In this document: positions 35,086 to 45,155 of the stretch, in pieces
Layout: each line of letters starts with the position of its first letter
Position numbering within the stretch: position 1 is the stretch's first letter
NCBI GenBank assembly: GCA_963754445.1
Contig: CAVWFT010000001.1
Location: 2,232,001 to 2,296,000, forward strand
From: Bog-473 sp963754445
Lineage (GTDB): Bacteria > Actinomycetota > Acidimicrobiia > Acidimicrobiales > RAAP-2
Reading direction: 5' to 3'
DNA length: 64,000 bases
Notes under the pieces: generated by a model
The model's database searches: none
What the model was told of the DNA's origin: nothing
What the model saw: only the letters and a program-made list of their open reading frames with translations
Made by a program: the position numbers and the translations under genes

Positions 35086-35133
35086 CCACAACATATAGTG
35101 GTGACCCCGCCCCCGAGGCACAATATGAGGTAG
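35086..35133 (-). promoter_or_regulatory. Tandem NrdR boxes upstream of nrdJ
   Basis: Two sites match the NrdR box consensus acaCwAtATaTwGtgt: CCACAACATATAGTGG at 35086-35101 (13 of 16) and GCACAATATGAGGTAG at 35118-35133 (10 of 16). They are 32 bp apart, the spacing expected for cooperative NrdR binding. The sites lie about 155 bp from the nrdJ start. The arms CACCAC/GTGGTG (35084-35103) make the first site nearly palindromic. Confidence 0.75.
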
Positions 35134-35297
35134 TCATTACATCACTGTAGTTACGGTGTTGTCAACGGAATCGTTGCACCATCCATGCAGGTCACGGGAC
35201 CTTCGCGGAAAATTCAATTTCGGGCGCCGGGGGCGCCAGGCCCACCCGCACGGCGACCAAGACGACCCAACGCCCCGACGGGTAGCGTCGCCCCACC

Positions 35298-36840
<1,543 letters not shown>

Positions 36841-37130
36841 GCGTTGTGCCGGGTCCTGCTCGAAGGCACGGATGTCGACAAGGCTGCCATCGACGTCGGC
36901 CGAGCCAGGTCCAATGGCGGAGAATGACAGGCCGAAATCGTGCATGTGGGTTACCGATCAGTAGGTGTTTTGGTCCACTCTTGTCGGAAAGAAAGCACGA
37001 TTTCGGCGCGTCCGGCGTGACACGCGCTCGGATTGGTTCGGTCGGTGCGTCTCGAACTCCGATGTCCGTTGTCGGGCCGCTCGATCGCGCGCTCGCATAG
37101 GCGTTGGCCTGGTCGGAATACACCCAAACG

Positions 37131-37158
37131 AACGATTGACAAACGTTCAGCAATCGTT
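37131..37158. promoter_or_regulatory. Symmetric operator overlapping a -35 element
   Basis: AACGATTG (37131-37138) and CAATCGTT (37151-37158) are exact inverted repeats placed symmetrically around the palindrome AACGTT (37142-37147). TTGACA (37136-37141), a -35-like hexamer, overlaps the left arm. The site is about 139 bp upstream of the secreted-protein gene. The rest of the 456-bp gap between glpK and that gene shows no other gene. Confidence 0.5.
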
Positions 37159-37296
37159 GAAACTACCTCTCGTTCGCTGCATCGTCTGGGGCGAGCGAGA
37201 GGGCAAATGCCCACGACCGACCGGGGGGCTTCCGGTGATTTCGATCGCAGAAGGGTCTTCTCTGTCGCGTCGCTATTGCAACGAAGGAGACAGGAA

Positions 37297-37761
37297 GTGT
37301 TGAAGAACCGAATCATGATCGGCGCGATCGCCGGCTCCGCCGCCCTCGTCCCCCTGGCCGGGATGACGGCGCTGACGGCCGGCCCTGCCGGGGCGGCCAA
37401 GCCCAAGGGGATCTCGTGCTCGGCGCTGACGGGCAAGGTGAACTCCGCCGGCACGGCGAAGCTCAACCTCAAGACCTGCACCGGCAACACCGGCGGCTCC
37501 GGCAAGAGCTCGGGATCGGCCATCTCGACCAGCGGCACCGTCAAGTGGGCGAACGGCAAGTCGACCTCGCTGACGGAGAGCTACAGCGCGGGAACCGGTT
37601 GCCCCTCGGGTGACCTGGCGGAGCAGATCACTGGCGCCGTGACCGCCGACACGACCAAGAGCACGGCGGTGGGCGCCGCCGTGTCCGGGACCGTCTGCTA
37701 CAACTCCTCGACCGGCAAGCTCAGCCTTGCTCCGGGGACGAAGTTCACGTTCGCGGCCTAA
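37297..37761 (+). CDS. Small secreted protein, unknown function
   Basis: A 154-residue exported protein. A Sec signal peptide (about 1-33, basic start, 'AIAGSAALVPLAGMTAL' core, cut after GPAGA) precedes a Ser/Thr/Gly-rich beta-type mature domain with four Cys, likely two disulfides. The GTG at 37297 has AAGGAG at 37283-37288. The TTG at 37300 is an alternative. A terminator hairpin follows at 37784. No family was recognised; a similar small secreted protein with unknown role is common in actinobacteria. Confidence 0.75.
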   Translation: MLKNRIMIGAIAGSAALVPLAGMTALTAGPAGAAKPKGISCSALTGKVNSAGTAKLNLKTCTGNTGGSGKSSGSAISTSGTVKWANGKSTSLTESYSAGTGCPSGDLAEQITGAVTADTTKSTAVGAAVSGTVCYNSSTGKLSLAPGTKFTFAA

Positions 37762-37783
37762 GGGTCTCGACACTAGTATCGCC

Positions 37784-37821
37784 CGGGCGGGGGTGCGCTG
37801 CGCGGCAGCCGCCCCCGTCCG
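37784..37821 (+). terminator. Terminator-like hairpin after secreted-protein gene
   Basis: CGGGCGGGGG (37784-37793) can pair with CCCCCGTCCG (37812-37821) with a single G-U pair, and GCCC/GGGC outside adds to it. It lies 23 bp after the stop at 37761 and fits a GC-rich actinobacterial terminator without U-tract. Confidence 0.5.
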
Positions 37822-38039
37822 GCCCTGCACCGCGGTTCCGCGGCCGATGAGGCCGAACGCGTCGGGCGGCGTGGAGTAGAAAGAAATGCATCGAACCACA
37901 CGAGGATTGCGCGGCGTAGCGAGATTCTCGAGCCGTCCGCCTCTCCTCGGACACGTGCATGGATCAATGAGGCCCGGTGCTCCATCGCCAGGACGCCGGG
38001 TGAACGGCGGCCCGGTCGGTCCCGGCCAGCTCCGCTTCG

Positions 38040-38306
38040 ACGGTCGCGAAGTCGAAGATCTCGTGGGGCGCCTACCTCCAGGACCTCTTGAAGCCGCGGT
38101 TCGGAGGCGGCTTCGCCGACTATTCGGGCCGGGGTCCCTCCGTCGTGGCGGAGAACGCCGCCGGGGAGACCCGTGTCGTCGCCGTGGCCCAGAAGCAACA
38201 GGAGGCCGAGGAGCAGGCGCGCCTCATCGAGCGGGAGTTCGGCACCCTGGGCCCGGCCGCCTGGTGCGAGCGCTACGAGGTGCCGCCGTCCTTCGTCACC
38301 GACTGA
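38040..38306 (+). CDS. Open frame without a clear start, possible gene fragment
   Basis: This frame encodes a protein-like C-terminus ('WGAYLQDLLKPRFGGGF', later LIEREFGTLGPAAWCERYEV and a stop). Composition is normal for coding DNA, but no ATG or GTG lies between the stop at 38001 and residue TTG 38088. A frameshift could have removed its N-terminus. No family recognised. It may be a remnant or a sequencing artefact. Confidence 0.35.
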   Translation, partial: TVAKSKISWGAYLQDLLKPRFGGGFADYSGRGPSVVAENAAGETRVVAVAQKQQEAEEQARLIEREFGTLGPAAWCERYEVPPSFVTD

Positions 38307-38349
38307 TCTTCCCGGATCATCACCTGGCGAGACCGCCCAGCTCCGGGAA

Positions 38350-39555
38350 TCAGCTCTTGACGGCGAGCACCGAGCCCGAGCCTTCCGCCCACTCGCCGTC
38401 GCCGGTGTGGGCAGCGTCGTGGGAGCAGGTCAGGGTAAGAGTCCAGGGGGCCTTTGCTTTGTAGTAGCCGGAGTTGTAGTCCTGACCGAGGTAGGTGTCG
38501 TCCGTGATCAAGACAGTTGCCCCACCTGAGATGGCGGTGCCGTTGGCCGCGAGAGTGCAGCGCAAGAAGTCTCGACCCGGGGCAACCGAGTTGTTGGGCT
38601 GGAGGTTCTCGAAGTCCGCCGCTGACGTCACCCGCCAGTCGCCCTTCCCGAGACTCTCGGAGTAGAGCGTGGCGCTGCCGCCTGCCGCGTTGGGTAGGTC
38701 GGTGGGGTCGAGCGTCGCGAAGGTCCCGGTGGCCAAGGTGGCGACGATCGTGGCCCCCGGATCGATGTACTCCCCGCTGGTGAATTCTGCGCTGCAGTAC
38801 AGGCCAACGGTCGACCCCTTCTTTGGTACCGTCACCGTGGCCTGAACCTCGGCATTGGCCACGGTAGCGTCAGTCGGATCGCTGCCAATTTGCGTGAAGT
38901 CGGAGTGGTACGAGCCGGCTGACGGAGCCAGATAACAGTCGTCGAAGTCCTGCCCGCTGAAATTCACGATCGAGGCATCGGAGTTGACCACCCAGACGCC
39001 CTCCGGGAGCGTGACGGACGTGATCAGATCATTACCCGAGTCGAGCGGTGTCTGTGACGTGCTCTCCCCCTTGACGATGTCGGCCGAGGTTGTGGGTACG
39101 GCGGTGATCGTCGCCCCGGGGTCGACGTAGAACTGCCCCGAAGATGCCGCCGCCGAGTCGTGCTCGCAGAGCACCGTCACGGTGGTGGGCTGCTTCGCAT
39201 GGAGCGAAGCAAGGTTGACGACGCCGGCCACCCGGTCCGCCAAGTAGACCGTCGAGCCCCCGTCGATGCGGGTCCCCGCGGCCTGGATCTGACAGCGGAC
39301 GTAATCACCGGGACCGAAGTTGATGGCGGTCAGGTTGGTGGTCACCTGCCAGGTCCCGGCGGGAAGCGAGACACTCTCGATTGCACCAAGCGTGCCCCCG
39401 CCGTTGGGCAGGAAGACGGAGGAAGAAGTGCGGACCTGAACGACCTTGGGCGTCGCGGCGGCTGGAGTGGCCGCGTTCGTCGGCGTCGATGTGCTCAGCA
39501 CGGTGCCCAACGTGAGCACGCCAAATGCGATGGGTGCACACCAACGGGTCTTCAT
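38350..39555 (-). CDS. Secreted protein with three internal repeats
   Basis: A 401-residue exported protein. The signal peptide (about 1-29, MKTRWCAPIAFGVLTLGTVL) is cut near 'TNAATPAAA'. Three repeat units follow, each opening with a Gly-x-Trp-x-Val strand (GTWQVTTNLTAINF, GVWVVNSDASIVNF, GDWRVTSAADFENL), a Cys near 'CQIQAAG/CYLAPSAG/CTLAANG', and the first two closing with 'YVDPGATI' or 'YIDPGATI'. The design suggests a tandem beta-sandwich surface protein. ATG 39555 is preceded by GAGGGG. Function unknown. Confidence 0.8.
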   Translation of the reverse strand: MKTRWCAPIAFGVLTLGTVLSTSTPTNAATPAAATPKVVQVRTSSSVFLPNGGGTLGAIESVSLPAGTWQVTTNLTAINFGPGDYVRCQIQAAGTRIDGGSTVYLADRVAGVVNLASLHAKQPTTVTVLCEHDSAAASSGQFYVDPGATITAVPTTSADIVKGESTSQTPLDSGNDLITSVTLPEGVWVVNSDASIVNFSGQDFDDCYLAPSAGSYHSDFTQIGSDPTDATVANAEVQATVTVPKKGSTVGLYCSAEFTSGEYIDPGATIVATLATGTFATLDPTDLPNAAGGSATLYSESLGKGDWRVTSAADFENLQPNNSVAPGRDFLRCTLAANGTAISGGATVLITDDTYLGQDYNSGYYKAKAPWTLTLTCSHDAAHTGDGEWAEGSGSVLAVKS

Positions 39556-39790
39556 GGACACCCCTCTCGCATCACCTGGCCGCGGTGACGGACCGATGGT
39601 ACCCGGTGCCTGGATTCATGAGAGGACGAAAAGCCGTCTCCGCGATGCACCCATGCTCGTGGCAACGTCGGACGGCAATGGATGGTGACCACCTGGTGGA
39701 GTTGGAATTCGGTGGGTGTGCAATAAAGCAAGGGAACCCTTGTTATATTCAGACGAAGAGCGGGCATTCCGCTTCGGAAGGGTGGTCACC

Positions 39791-40508
39791 ATGAGCGTGG
39801 CAATCGTTACAGGGGCATCGCGAGGACTCGGGGAGGCGCTGGCCACCGGGCTGGCCTCGCAGGGCTGGTCGGTGGTCATCGACGGGCGGGATGCCACGGC
39901 CCTCGCCGAGGCAGCCCGACGCATCCGGGCTCAAGCCGCGCCGGGTACCCACGTGGTCCCCCTGGCCGGGGACGTGACCGACGCCCGCCACCGCAGCCGA
40001 CCTCACCGGGGCCGCCTTCGACCTCGGGGGCCTCGACCTGCTGGTCAACAACGCCGGCACCCTCGGCGCCGCTCCCCTGCCGCCCCTGTCGGACTACCCG
40101 CTGGGCGAGCTGCGGGTGGCCTTCGAGGCCAACGTGGTGGCGCCGCTCGGGCTGATCCAGGACGCCCTGCCCCTCCTGCTCGACGCACCCCGGCCCCGCC
40201 TCATCGACATCACGTCGGACGCCGCCGTCGAGGCCTACGACGGCTGGGGTGGCTACGGCGCCGGCAAGGCCGCCCTCGAGCATCTCGGCGCCGTCCTGGC
40301 TGCCGAGCTGCCGGGCCTGACCGTGTGGTCGGTCGATCCGGGCGACCTGCGCACCGCCATGCACCAGGCCGCCTTCCCCGGCGAGGACATCTCGGACCGG
40401 CCCGAGCCGGCGACCGTCGTGCCCGCCTTCTTGGACCTCATTGCGAGCGAGCGGCCCAGCGGCCGCTACCGGGCCAGCGAGCTCGCCACGGCCGGGGCCT
40501 CGCAATGA
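39791..40508 (+). CDS. Short-chain dehydrogenase/reductase with one frameshift near 39990
   Basis: A classical SDR of about 238 residues after correction. The N-terminal frame has VTGASRGLGEALATGLA (cofactor loop) and 'DVTDARH'. The second frame has 'VNNAGTLG', a catalytic Ser, and GGYGAGKAALEHLG with Tyr and Lys, ending 'ATAGASQ'. One extra base in the run CGCCACCGCAGCC joins them. The stop overlaps queA (ATGA), so the two are coupled. The pairing of an SDR with queA is unusual. Confidence 0.85.
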
Positions 40509-41584
40509 CCGCCCTGACCGCGGAGGCCCCGGCCCGCCTGCCCGCGCTCCATCCGCTGTCGTTCACCCTGCCGCCCGAGCTCGAGGCCCCGGCGCCGCCG
40601 GAGAACCGCGGCATGACCCGCGACGCCGTGCGCATGCTCGTGGCCTACCGGTCCGACGGCGCGCTCGTGCACTCGCACTTCTCCGAGCTGCCCCGCTTCC
40701 TCGACGAGGGCGATCTCGTCGTCATCAACACCTCGGGCACGCTGGCCGCCGAGGTCGACGGGACCGCCGCCGACGGCACCGCCGTGCAGGTGCACCTCTC
40801 GACCCAGCTGCCCGCCGGGCTCTGGACGGTCGAGATCCGGATCGGCGGGCGGGCCCATCTGGGTGCGGGGTCGGGCGACGTCATCACGCTCGCCGGGGGC
40901 GGGCGGGTCTCGCTGCTGGCGCCCTACTCCCCCGGTCCCGGCGGCGACGGCGTGCGCCTGTGGGTGAGCACGATCGATGCGCCCGAGCGGCTGCACAGCT
41001 ACCTGGCCCGCGTCGGCCGGCCGATCCGCTACGGCTACGTGCAGGGCAGCTATCCGCTCTCGGCCTACCAGAACGTCTACGCCACCGAGCCCGGGTCGGC
41101 CGAGATGCCGAGCGCCGGGCGCCCCTTCACCCCCGAGGTGCTCACCCGCCTGATGGCCAAGGGCGTCGGCGTCGCCCCGCTGCTCCTGCACACGGGCGTC
41201 GCCTCCCTCGAGGCCAACGAGCCGCCCTACGCCGAGTACTTCCGGGTGTCGCTGCCCACGGCGCACCGGATCAACGACACCCGGCGCTCCGGGGGCAAGG
41301 TCATCGCCATCGGCACGACGGTGGTGCGTGCGCTCGAATCGGTGGTGGACGAACATGGGCACGTGCATCCGAGCGAGGGCTGGACCGAGACCGTGGTCTC
41401 CCCCGAGCGCCCGGTGCGCTCCATCGACGGCTTCCTGACCGGCTGGCACGAGCCCGAGGCGAGCCACCTGGCCATGCTCGAGGCCATCGCCGGCCGGCCC
41501 CTCCTCGAGTCCTCCTACGCCGCCGCCCTGGACGAGGGCTACCTGTGGCACGAGTTCGGCGACGTCCACCTGATCCTGCCGTGA
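40505..41584 (+). CDS. queA: S-adenosylmethionine:tRNA ribosyltransferase-isomerase QueA-like protein
   Basis: A 359-residue QueA-type enzyme, which transfers and isomerises the ribosyl of SAM onto 7-aminomethyl-7-deazaguanine in tRNA during queuosine synthesis. The family hallmarks are present: 'FSELPRFLDEGDLVVINTSGTL', VGRPIRYGYVQGSYPLSAYQ, LMAKGVGVAPLLLHTGVASL, HRINDTRRSGGKVIAIGTTV and a C-terminal 'LLESSYAAALDEGYLWHEFGDVHLI'. Overlaps tie it to the SDR and the HTH gene after it. No other queuosine genes are in the window. Some actinobacterial QueA-like proteins diverge from canonical ones, so the reaction is inferred. Confidence 0.82.
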   Translation: MTALTAEAPARLPALHPLSFTLPPELEAPAPPENRGMTRDAVRMLVAYRSDGALVHSHFSELPRFLDEGDLVVINTSGTLAAEVDGTAADGTAVQVHLSTQLPAGLWTVEIRIGGRAHLGAGSGDVITLAGGGRVSLLAPYSPGPGGDGVRLWVSTIDAPERLHSYLARVGRPIRYGYVQGSYPLSAYQNVYATEPGSAEMPSAGRPFTPEVLTRLMAKGVGVAPLLLHTGVASLEANEPPYAEYFRVSLPTAHRINDTRRSGGKVIAIGTTVVRALESVVDEHGHVHPSEGWTETVVSPERPVRSIDGFLTGWHEPEASHLAMLEAIAGRPLLESSYAAALDEGYLWHEFGDVHLILP

Positions 41585-42267
41585 CGCCCGACACCGAGGC
41601 GCCCGAGTCGCCGCTCCAACAGGTGCCCACCACGAGGAGGGCCATCCTCAACGTGCTCAAGCGCGAGGGCCCGCTCGACGCCGCCGCCGTGGCCGACGCC
41701 CTCTCGCTCACCCCGGCCGCCGTCCGCCTCCAGCTGACCCGGCTCGAGGAGGACGGCTTGCTCGAGCACCACGAGGACGACGAGGAGCCGGCCCGGCGGG
41801 GACGGCCGCGCCACGTGTACACGCTGAGCGCGGCGGCCGAGGCCCTCTACCCCAAGCGCTACGGCGACCTCACCACCGAGCTCCTCGGCTATCTGGGTGG
41901 CCCGGGGGCGAGCCAGGTCGACGCCCTCTTCGAGCAGCGCCGCCAGCGCCGGGTGGCCGACGCGCTGCCCCGCACGGCCGACATGCCCTTCGACGAACAG
42001 GTGGCCGCCCTGACCGCCATCCTCGACGAGGACGGCTACCTGGCCGACGCCGAACGGCTCGACGACGGCAGCTGGCGCATCACCGAGCACAACTGCGCCA
42101 TCCTCACCGTGGCCCACGGCTTCTCACAGGCCTGCACGAGCGAGCTCGCCTTCATCCGCGACGCCCTGCCCGGCGCCCGCGTGGAGCGGGTGGCCCACCT
42201 CATGGACGGCGCCCACGTGTGCGCCTACGTCGTCAGCCCGCCGGAGTCGTCGAGTCCGCCGCCCTGA
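41581..42267 (+). CDS. SufR-like helix-turn-helix iron-sulfur regulator
   Basis: A 228-residue protein with an N-terminal winged helix (about 18-75: RAILNVLKREGPLDAAAVAD, then LTPAAVRLQLTRLEEDGLL) and a C-terminal Cys-containing region. The segment starting at about 182 has Cys at three places: ENHC-like 'EHNCAILTVAHGFSQACTSE' and 'HVCAYV'. SufR in cyanobacteria and mycobacteria uses four Cys to bind an Fe-S cluster and to control suf genes. The third Cys position (about midway of the 28-residue gap) is missing here. The GTG start overlaps queA (GTGA). Confidence 0.75.
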   Translation: MTPDTEAPESPLQQVPTTRRAILNVLKREGPLDAAAVADALSLTPAAVRLQLTRLEEDGLLEHHEDDEEPARRGRPRHVYTLSAAAEALYPKRYGDLTTELLGYLGGPGASQVDALFEQRRQRRVADALPRTADMPFDEQVAALTAILDEDGYLADAERLDDGSWRITEHNCAILTVAHGFSQACTSELAFIRDALPGARVERVAHLMDGAHVCAYVVSPPESSSPPP

Positions 42268-42494
42268 TCCCGAGCACGGAGGCGCCGTCGACCTCGTGGA
42301 TCTCGTTCTGCAGCAGCTCGATGAGATGGTGCGCCGCCGATCTCGATGACGAACTCGTCGACGGCGTTGCCCTCCTCGCGCTCGAGGATGTTGATGGCGA
42401 CGATGTCCCCCCCGACGGCCCCGATCCTGCTGGCCACCAGACCGAGGGCGCCGGGTCGGTCGGGCAGGGCAATCCGCACGACGTAACCAGCCAT
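42233..42494 (-). CDS. ACT-domain protein, with one frameshift
   Basis: An 86-residue ACT domain after correction, 'YVVRIALPDRPGALGLVASRIGA' (amino-acid binding helix-loop) followed by 'IVAINILEREEGNAVDEFVIEI' in the first frame, and HHLIELLQNEIHEVDGASVL in the second. ACT domains bind amino acids allosterically. The frames join near 42340 by removing one base in GGCGGCG. Its 3' end overlaps the SufR-like gene by 35 bp on the opposite strand. Confidence 0.8.
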
Positions 42495-42567
42495 GCAACA
42501 AACGTTAGGCGGTCAGTGTGAACTCCCTGTTTCAAACGGGAGAAACCCGCCTGCGCTGCAGGTTTTC

Positions 42568-43251
42568 CTAGGCCGCGGCGGCCTCGGGGCGCGAGGGCAC
42601 GTACTCGTCGACGTAGTCACGCTCGGAGAGCCGGGCGATCTCGTGCATGAGGCGGTCGGTGAAGTCACGGCACTCGGTGTGGTCGTGGTTCTCCAGCGGA
42701 TGCGCCGGATCCTCCGGTGGGGTCATCTGCATCGGCGCACCGAAGCGGATGGTCACCGTCCGGAACGGCCGCATGAAGTTGGAGTTGACCGGCTGCACCT
42801 CGACCGTGCCCACGATGCCGACGGGGATGATCGGCACGCCGCACTCACGCGAGAGGCGGGTCACGCCGGTCCTGCCCTTGTGCACGTACGCGTCGAGCGT
42901 GCGCGTGCCCTCGGGGTAGAGGCCGAGCAGGCGGCCCTTGCCGAGCACGTCGGTGCGTGCCGTCTCGAGGGCGCGCTCCGAGGCGCTGCCGCCGGTGCGG
43001 CGGATCGGGATCTGGCCGGCGGCCCGGAAGAACCAGGCCGTCTTCCACGAGTCGAAGTACTCGGCCTTGGCCAGGAACGTCACCTTGCGCCGCACGACCA
43101 GAGGGAGAAAGAACGAGTCGCAGAAGGACTGGTGGTTGGCGGCCAGGACGGCCGGCCCGTGCTTGGGGATGTTCTCGCGCCCTTCAACCCGGACCCGATA
43201 CAGGACGAAGAAGATCGGGGTGAGGATCGCCTTGAGCACCCAGTACGCCAC
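42568..43251 (-). CDS. Lysophospholipid acyltransferase (PlsC-like)
   Basis: A 227-residue membrane acyltransferase of the glycerolipid acyltransferase family. Hallmarks are the catalytic HX4D box NHQSFCDSFFL (about residue 41), 'PIRRTGG' and YPEGTRTLDAYVHKGRTG (EGTR). It adds a second acyl chain to lysophosphatidate or a related acceptor. GTG 43251 is the chosen start (a TTG at 43260 is the alternative). It ends in a low-complexity Ala tail. Confidence 0.85.
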   Translation of the reverse strand: MAYWVLKAILTPIFFVLYRVRVEGRENIPKHGPAVLAANHQSFCDSFFLPLVVRRKVTFLAKAEYFDSWKTAWFFRAAGQIPIRRTGGSASERALETARTDVLGKGRLLGLYPEGTRTLDAYVHKGRTGVTRLSRECGVPIIPVGIVGTVEVQPVNSNFMRPFRTVTIRFGAPMQMTPPEDPAHPLENHDHTECRDFTDRLMHEIARLSERDYVDEYVPSRPEAAAA

Positions 43252-43338
43252 GAGGGACAAGGTACCCCCGGGGCGCGGGACGCGCCCGGGCGGCGCTGTG
43301 CTGAACTGCGGGCCGGACCAGCCCCCGGGGAGATGACC

Positions 43339-44217
43339 ATGGCGACCGACACCCTGCACGCAGACCCATTCCTGTCCGGCCTCTACTTCGGCGAGTGCCC
43401 CCGCTGGCACGAGGGCCGGCTCTGGTACTCGGACTTCTTCGACCACGCCATCTTCTCCGTCTCCTCCGAGGGGGACCGGCGCGTCGAGGTCGATTTCGAC
43501 GGCGAACCGGGCGGCCTGGGCTGGCTGCCCGATGGCCGCCTCCTCTTCACCTCCCGCCTCGAGCGCGTCGTCATGCGCCGCGAAGCCGACGGGACCCTGG
43601 TCCAGCACGGCGACCTGCGGCCCTGGGCCACCTGGCACGCCAACGACATGGTGGTGGCGCCCAACGGGCAGGCCTACGCCGGCAACTTCGGCTTCGACCT
43701 CGACGGGCTCTACGACGGCTCGGTGGAGCCGAGCGCCATCGCCCCGACCTCGCTGATCCGGGTCGACCCCGACGGCACCAGCTGCGAGGCGGCCAGCGGC
43801 ATCCAGTTCCCCAACGGGACCGTGATCACCGACGACGGCGCCACCCTGGTGATCGCCGAGACCCTCGGCGCCAAGCTCACGGCGTTCGACCGGGCGCCCG
43901 ACGGTGCGCTGTCCAACCGCCGCGAGTGGGCCGCCACGCCCGGTGTGGCCCCCGACGGCATCTGCCTGTGTGCCGACGGGTCCATCTGGGTGGCCAACGC
44001 CATGGGACCCGAGTGCGTCCGCTTCGCCGAGGGGGGCGAGGTGCTCGAACGGGTGGCCACGGCGCGCAACTGCTTCGCCTGCATGCTCGGCGACGAGGAT
44101 CGCCTGACCCTCTACCTCGTCACCGCCGACGACAGCAACGGCGCCAAGGCCAGCAAGGCGCGCAACGGTTCGATCGAGCGCGTGCGCACCACCGTGCCGG
44201 GCGCGGGAGTGCCCTGA
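43339..44217 (+). CDS. SMP-30/gluconolactonase-like beta-propeller hydrolase
   Basis: A 292-residue six-bladed propeller of the SMP-30/gluconolaconase/Cgr family. Metal-binding residues are visible: Glu of FGECPRWHEGRLWYSDFF (about 15), Asn of WHANDMVVAPNGQAYAGNFG (about 100), and Asn/Asp of 'NGTVITDDG' and APDGICLCADGSIWVAN. It hydrolyses sugar or other lactones with a divalent ion. The ATG at 43339 has GGGGAG just upstream; an ATG 6 bp earlier is less well placed. Confidence 0.85.
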   Translation: MATDTLHADPFLSGLYFGECPRWHEGRLWYSDFFDHAIFSVSSEGDRRVEVDFDGEPGGLGWLPDGRLLFTSRLERVVMRREADGTLVQHGDLRPWATWHANDMVVAPNGQAYAGNFGFDLDGLYDGSVEPSAIAPTSLIRVDPDGTSCEAASGIQFPNGTVITDDGATLVIAETLGAKLTAFDRAPDGALSNRREWAATPGVAPDGICLCADGSIWVANAMGPECVRFAEGGEVLERVATARNCFACMLGDEDRLTLYLVTADDSNGAKASKARNGSIERVRTTVPGAGVP

Positions 44218-44224
44218 TCGCCCG

Positions 44225-45155
44225 GTGACCCGATCGTTCCTCCTACGCCTCGGCGCCTGGCTGGGCGCGCTCGTGCTCATCGGGGTCGCCACCCTCGTCG
44301 CCGCGCCCCCCGCCTCGGCCCATCACGCGGCCGACGACACCGGTGTCGCCGCCGGCCGTCCCCTACGACCTCGCCCTCGGCGGCTCGGGCTCGGTGGGCT
44401 TCCAGCCGACGCTCACCGACCCGCGCGGCCGGCCCTCCGACGACGGGTACACCAACGACCTGGCCCGGCGGGAGAGCCCGCGCTGGCCGGGGCTCACCCT
44501 GGTCCACCTCGGCTGCCCGGGCATCACGACCCAGGAGATGCTCGCCGGCGGGACGCACTGCCAGTACCCGTCCGGTTCCGAGCTGGCCGAGGCGGTGGCC
44601 TTCTTGCACACCCACCCGAGCACCGTCTTGATCACCGTCGACCTCGGCTTCAACGATTTGCTCCCCTGCATGCGCGACATGGTGGTGACCACCACCTGCA
44701 CCTCCGCTGCACTAGCCGACCTGCGGGTCCAGATGGCGCAGATCCTCGGCACGCTACGGGCCGCCGCGCCGGCCCGGGCCCAGATCATCGGCGTCGGTCA
44801 CTACGACCCCTATCTCGGCGACGCCGTGCGCGGTGCGGCCGGACAGGCCTTCGCGGCCGCCAGCCTGCACGTGATCGAGCAGCTCGACGGCGTCCTCCGG
44901 GCGTCCTATACCGCGGCCGGCCTGCGTATGGCCGACGTCTTCGGCGCCTTCGAGAGCAACGACACCGCACCGGTCGCCGTGCCCGGGCGGGGCACCCTGC
45001 CCGAGAACGTGGCCCGGGTGTGCGCCTTGACGTGGATGTGCATGCCCCCACCGCTCGGGCCCAACAGCCACCCCAACGACGTCGGCTACCGGGTCATCGG
45101 CGGGGCGCTCGCCGCCACACTCGACAGCGCGCTGGCCTCGGCTAAGCCGGGCTGA
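44225..45155 (+). CDS. Secreted SGNH/GDSL-family hydrolase with one frameshift near 44345
   Basis: An about 309-residue secreted esterase. The first frame gives a signal peptide (RLGAWLGALVLIGVATLVAA then PPASA). The second frame gives the enzyme: block I is ALGGSGSVGFQPTLT, with Gly replacing the usual Asp before the nucleophile Ser; block III is LGFNDLLPC (Asn); block V is SHPNDVGYRVIG (Asp/His pair HPN). Frames join by one extra base in GCCGCCGGCCGTCCC. SGNH enzymes deacylate surface glycans or lipids. Confidence 0.8.

Noticed and set aside
35134..35297. Gene or RNA between nrdJ promoter and glpK
   Set aside because: Only 164 bp and no coding or structural signal beyond promoter sequence.
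41581..42267. MarR or ArsR regulator
   Set aside because: The winged helix alone would allow it, but the spaced C-terminal Cys residues fit a SufR-like protein better.
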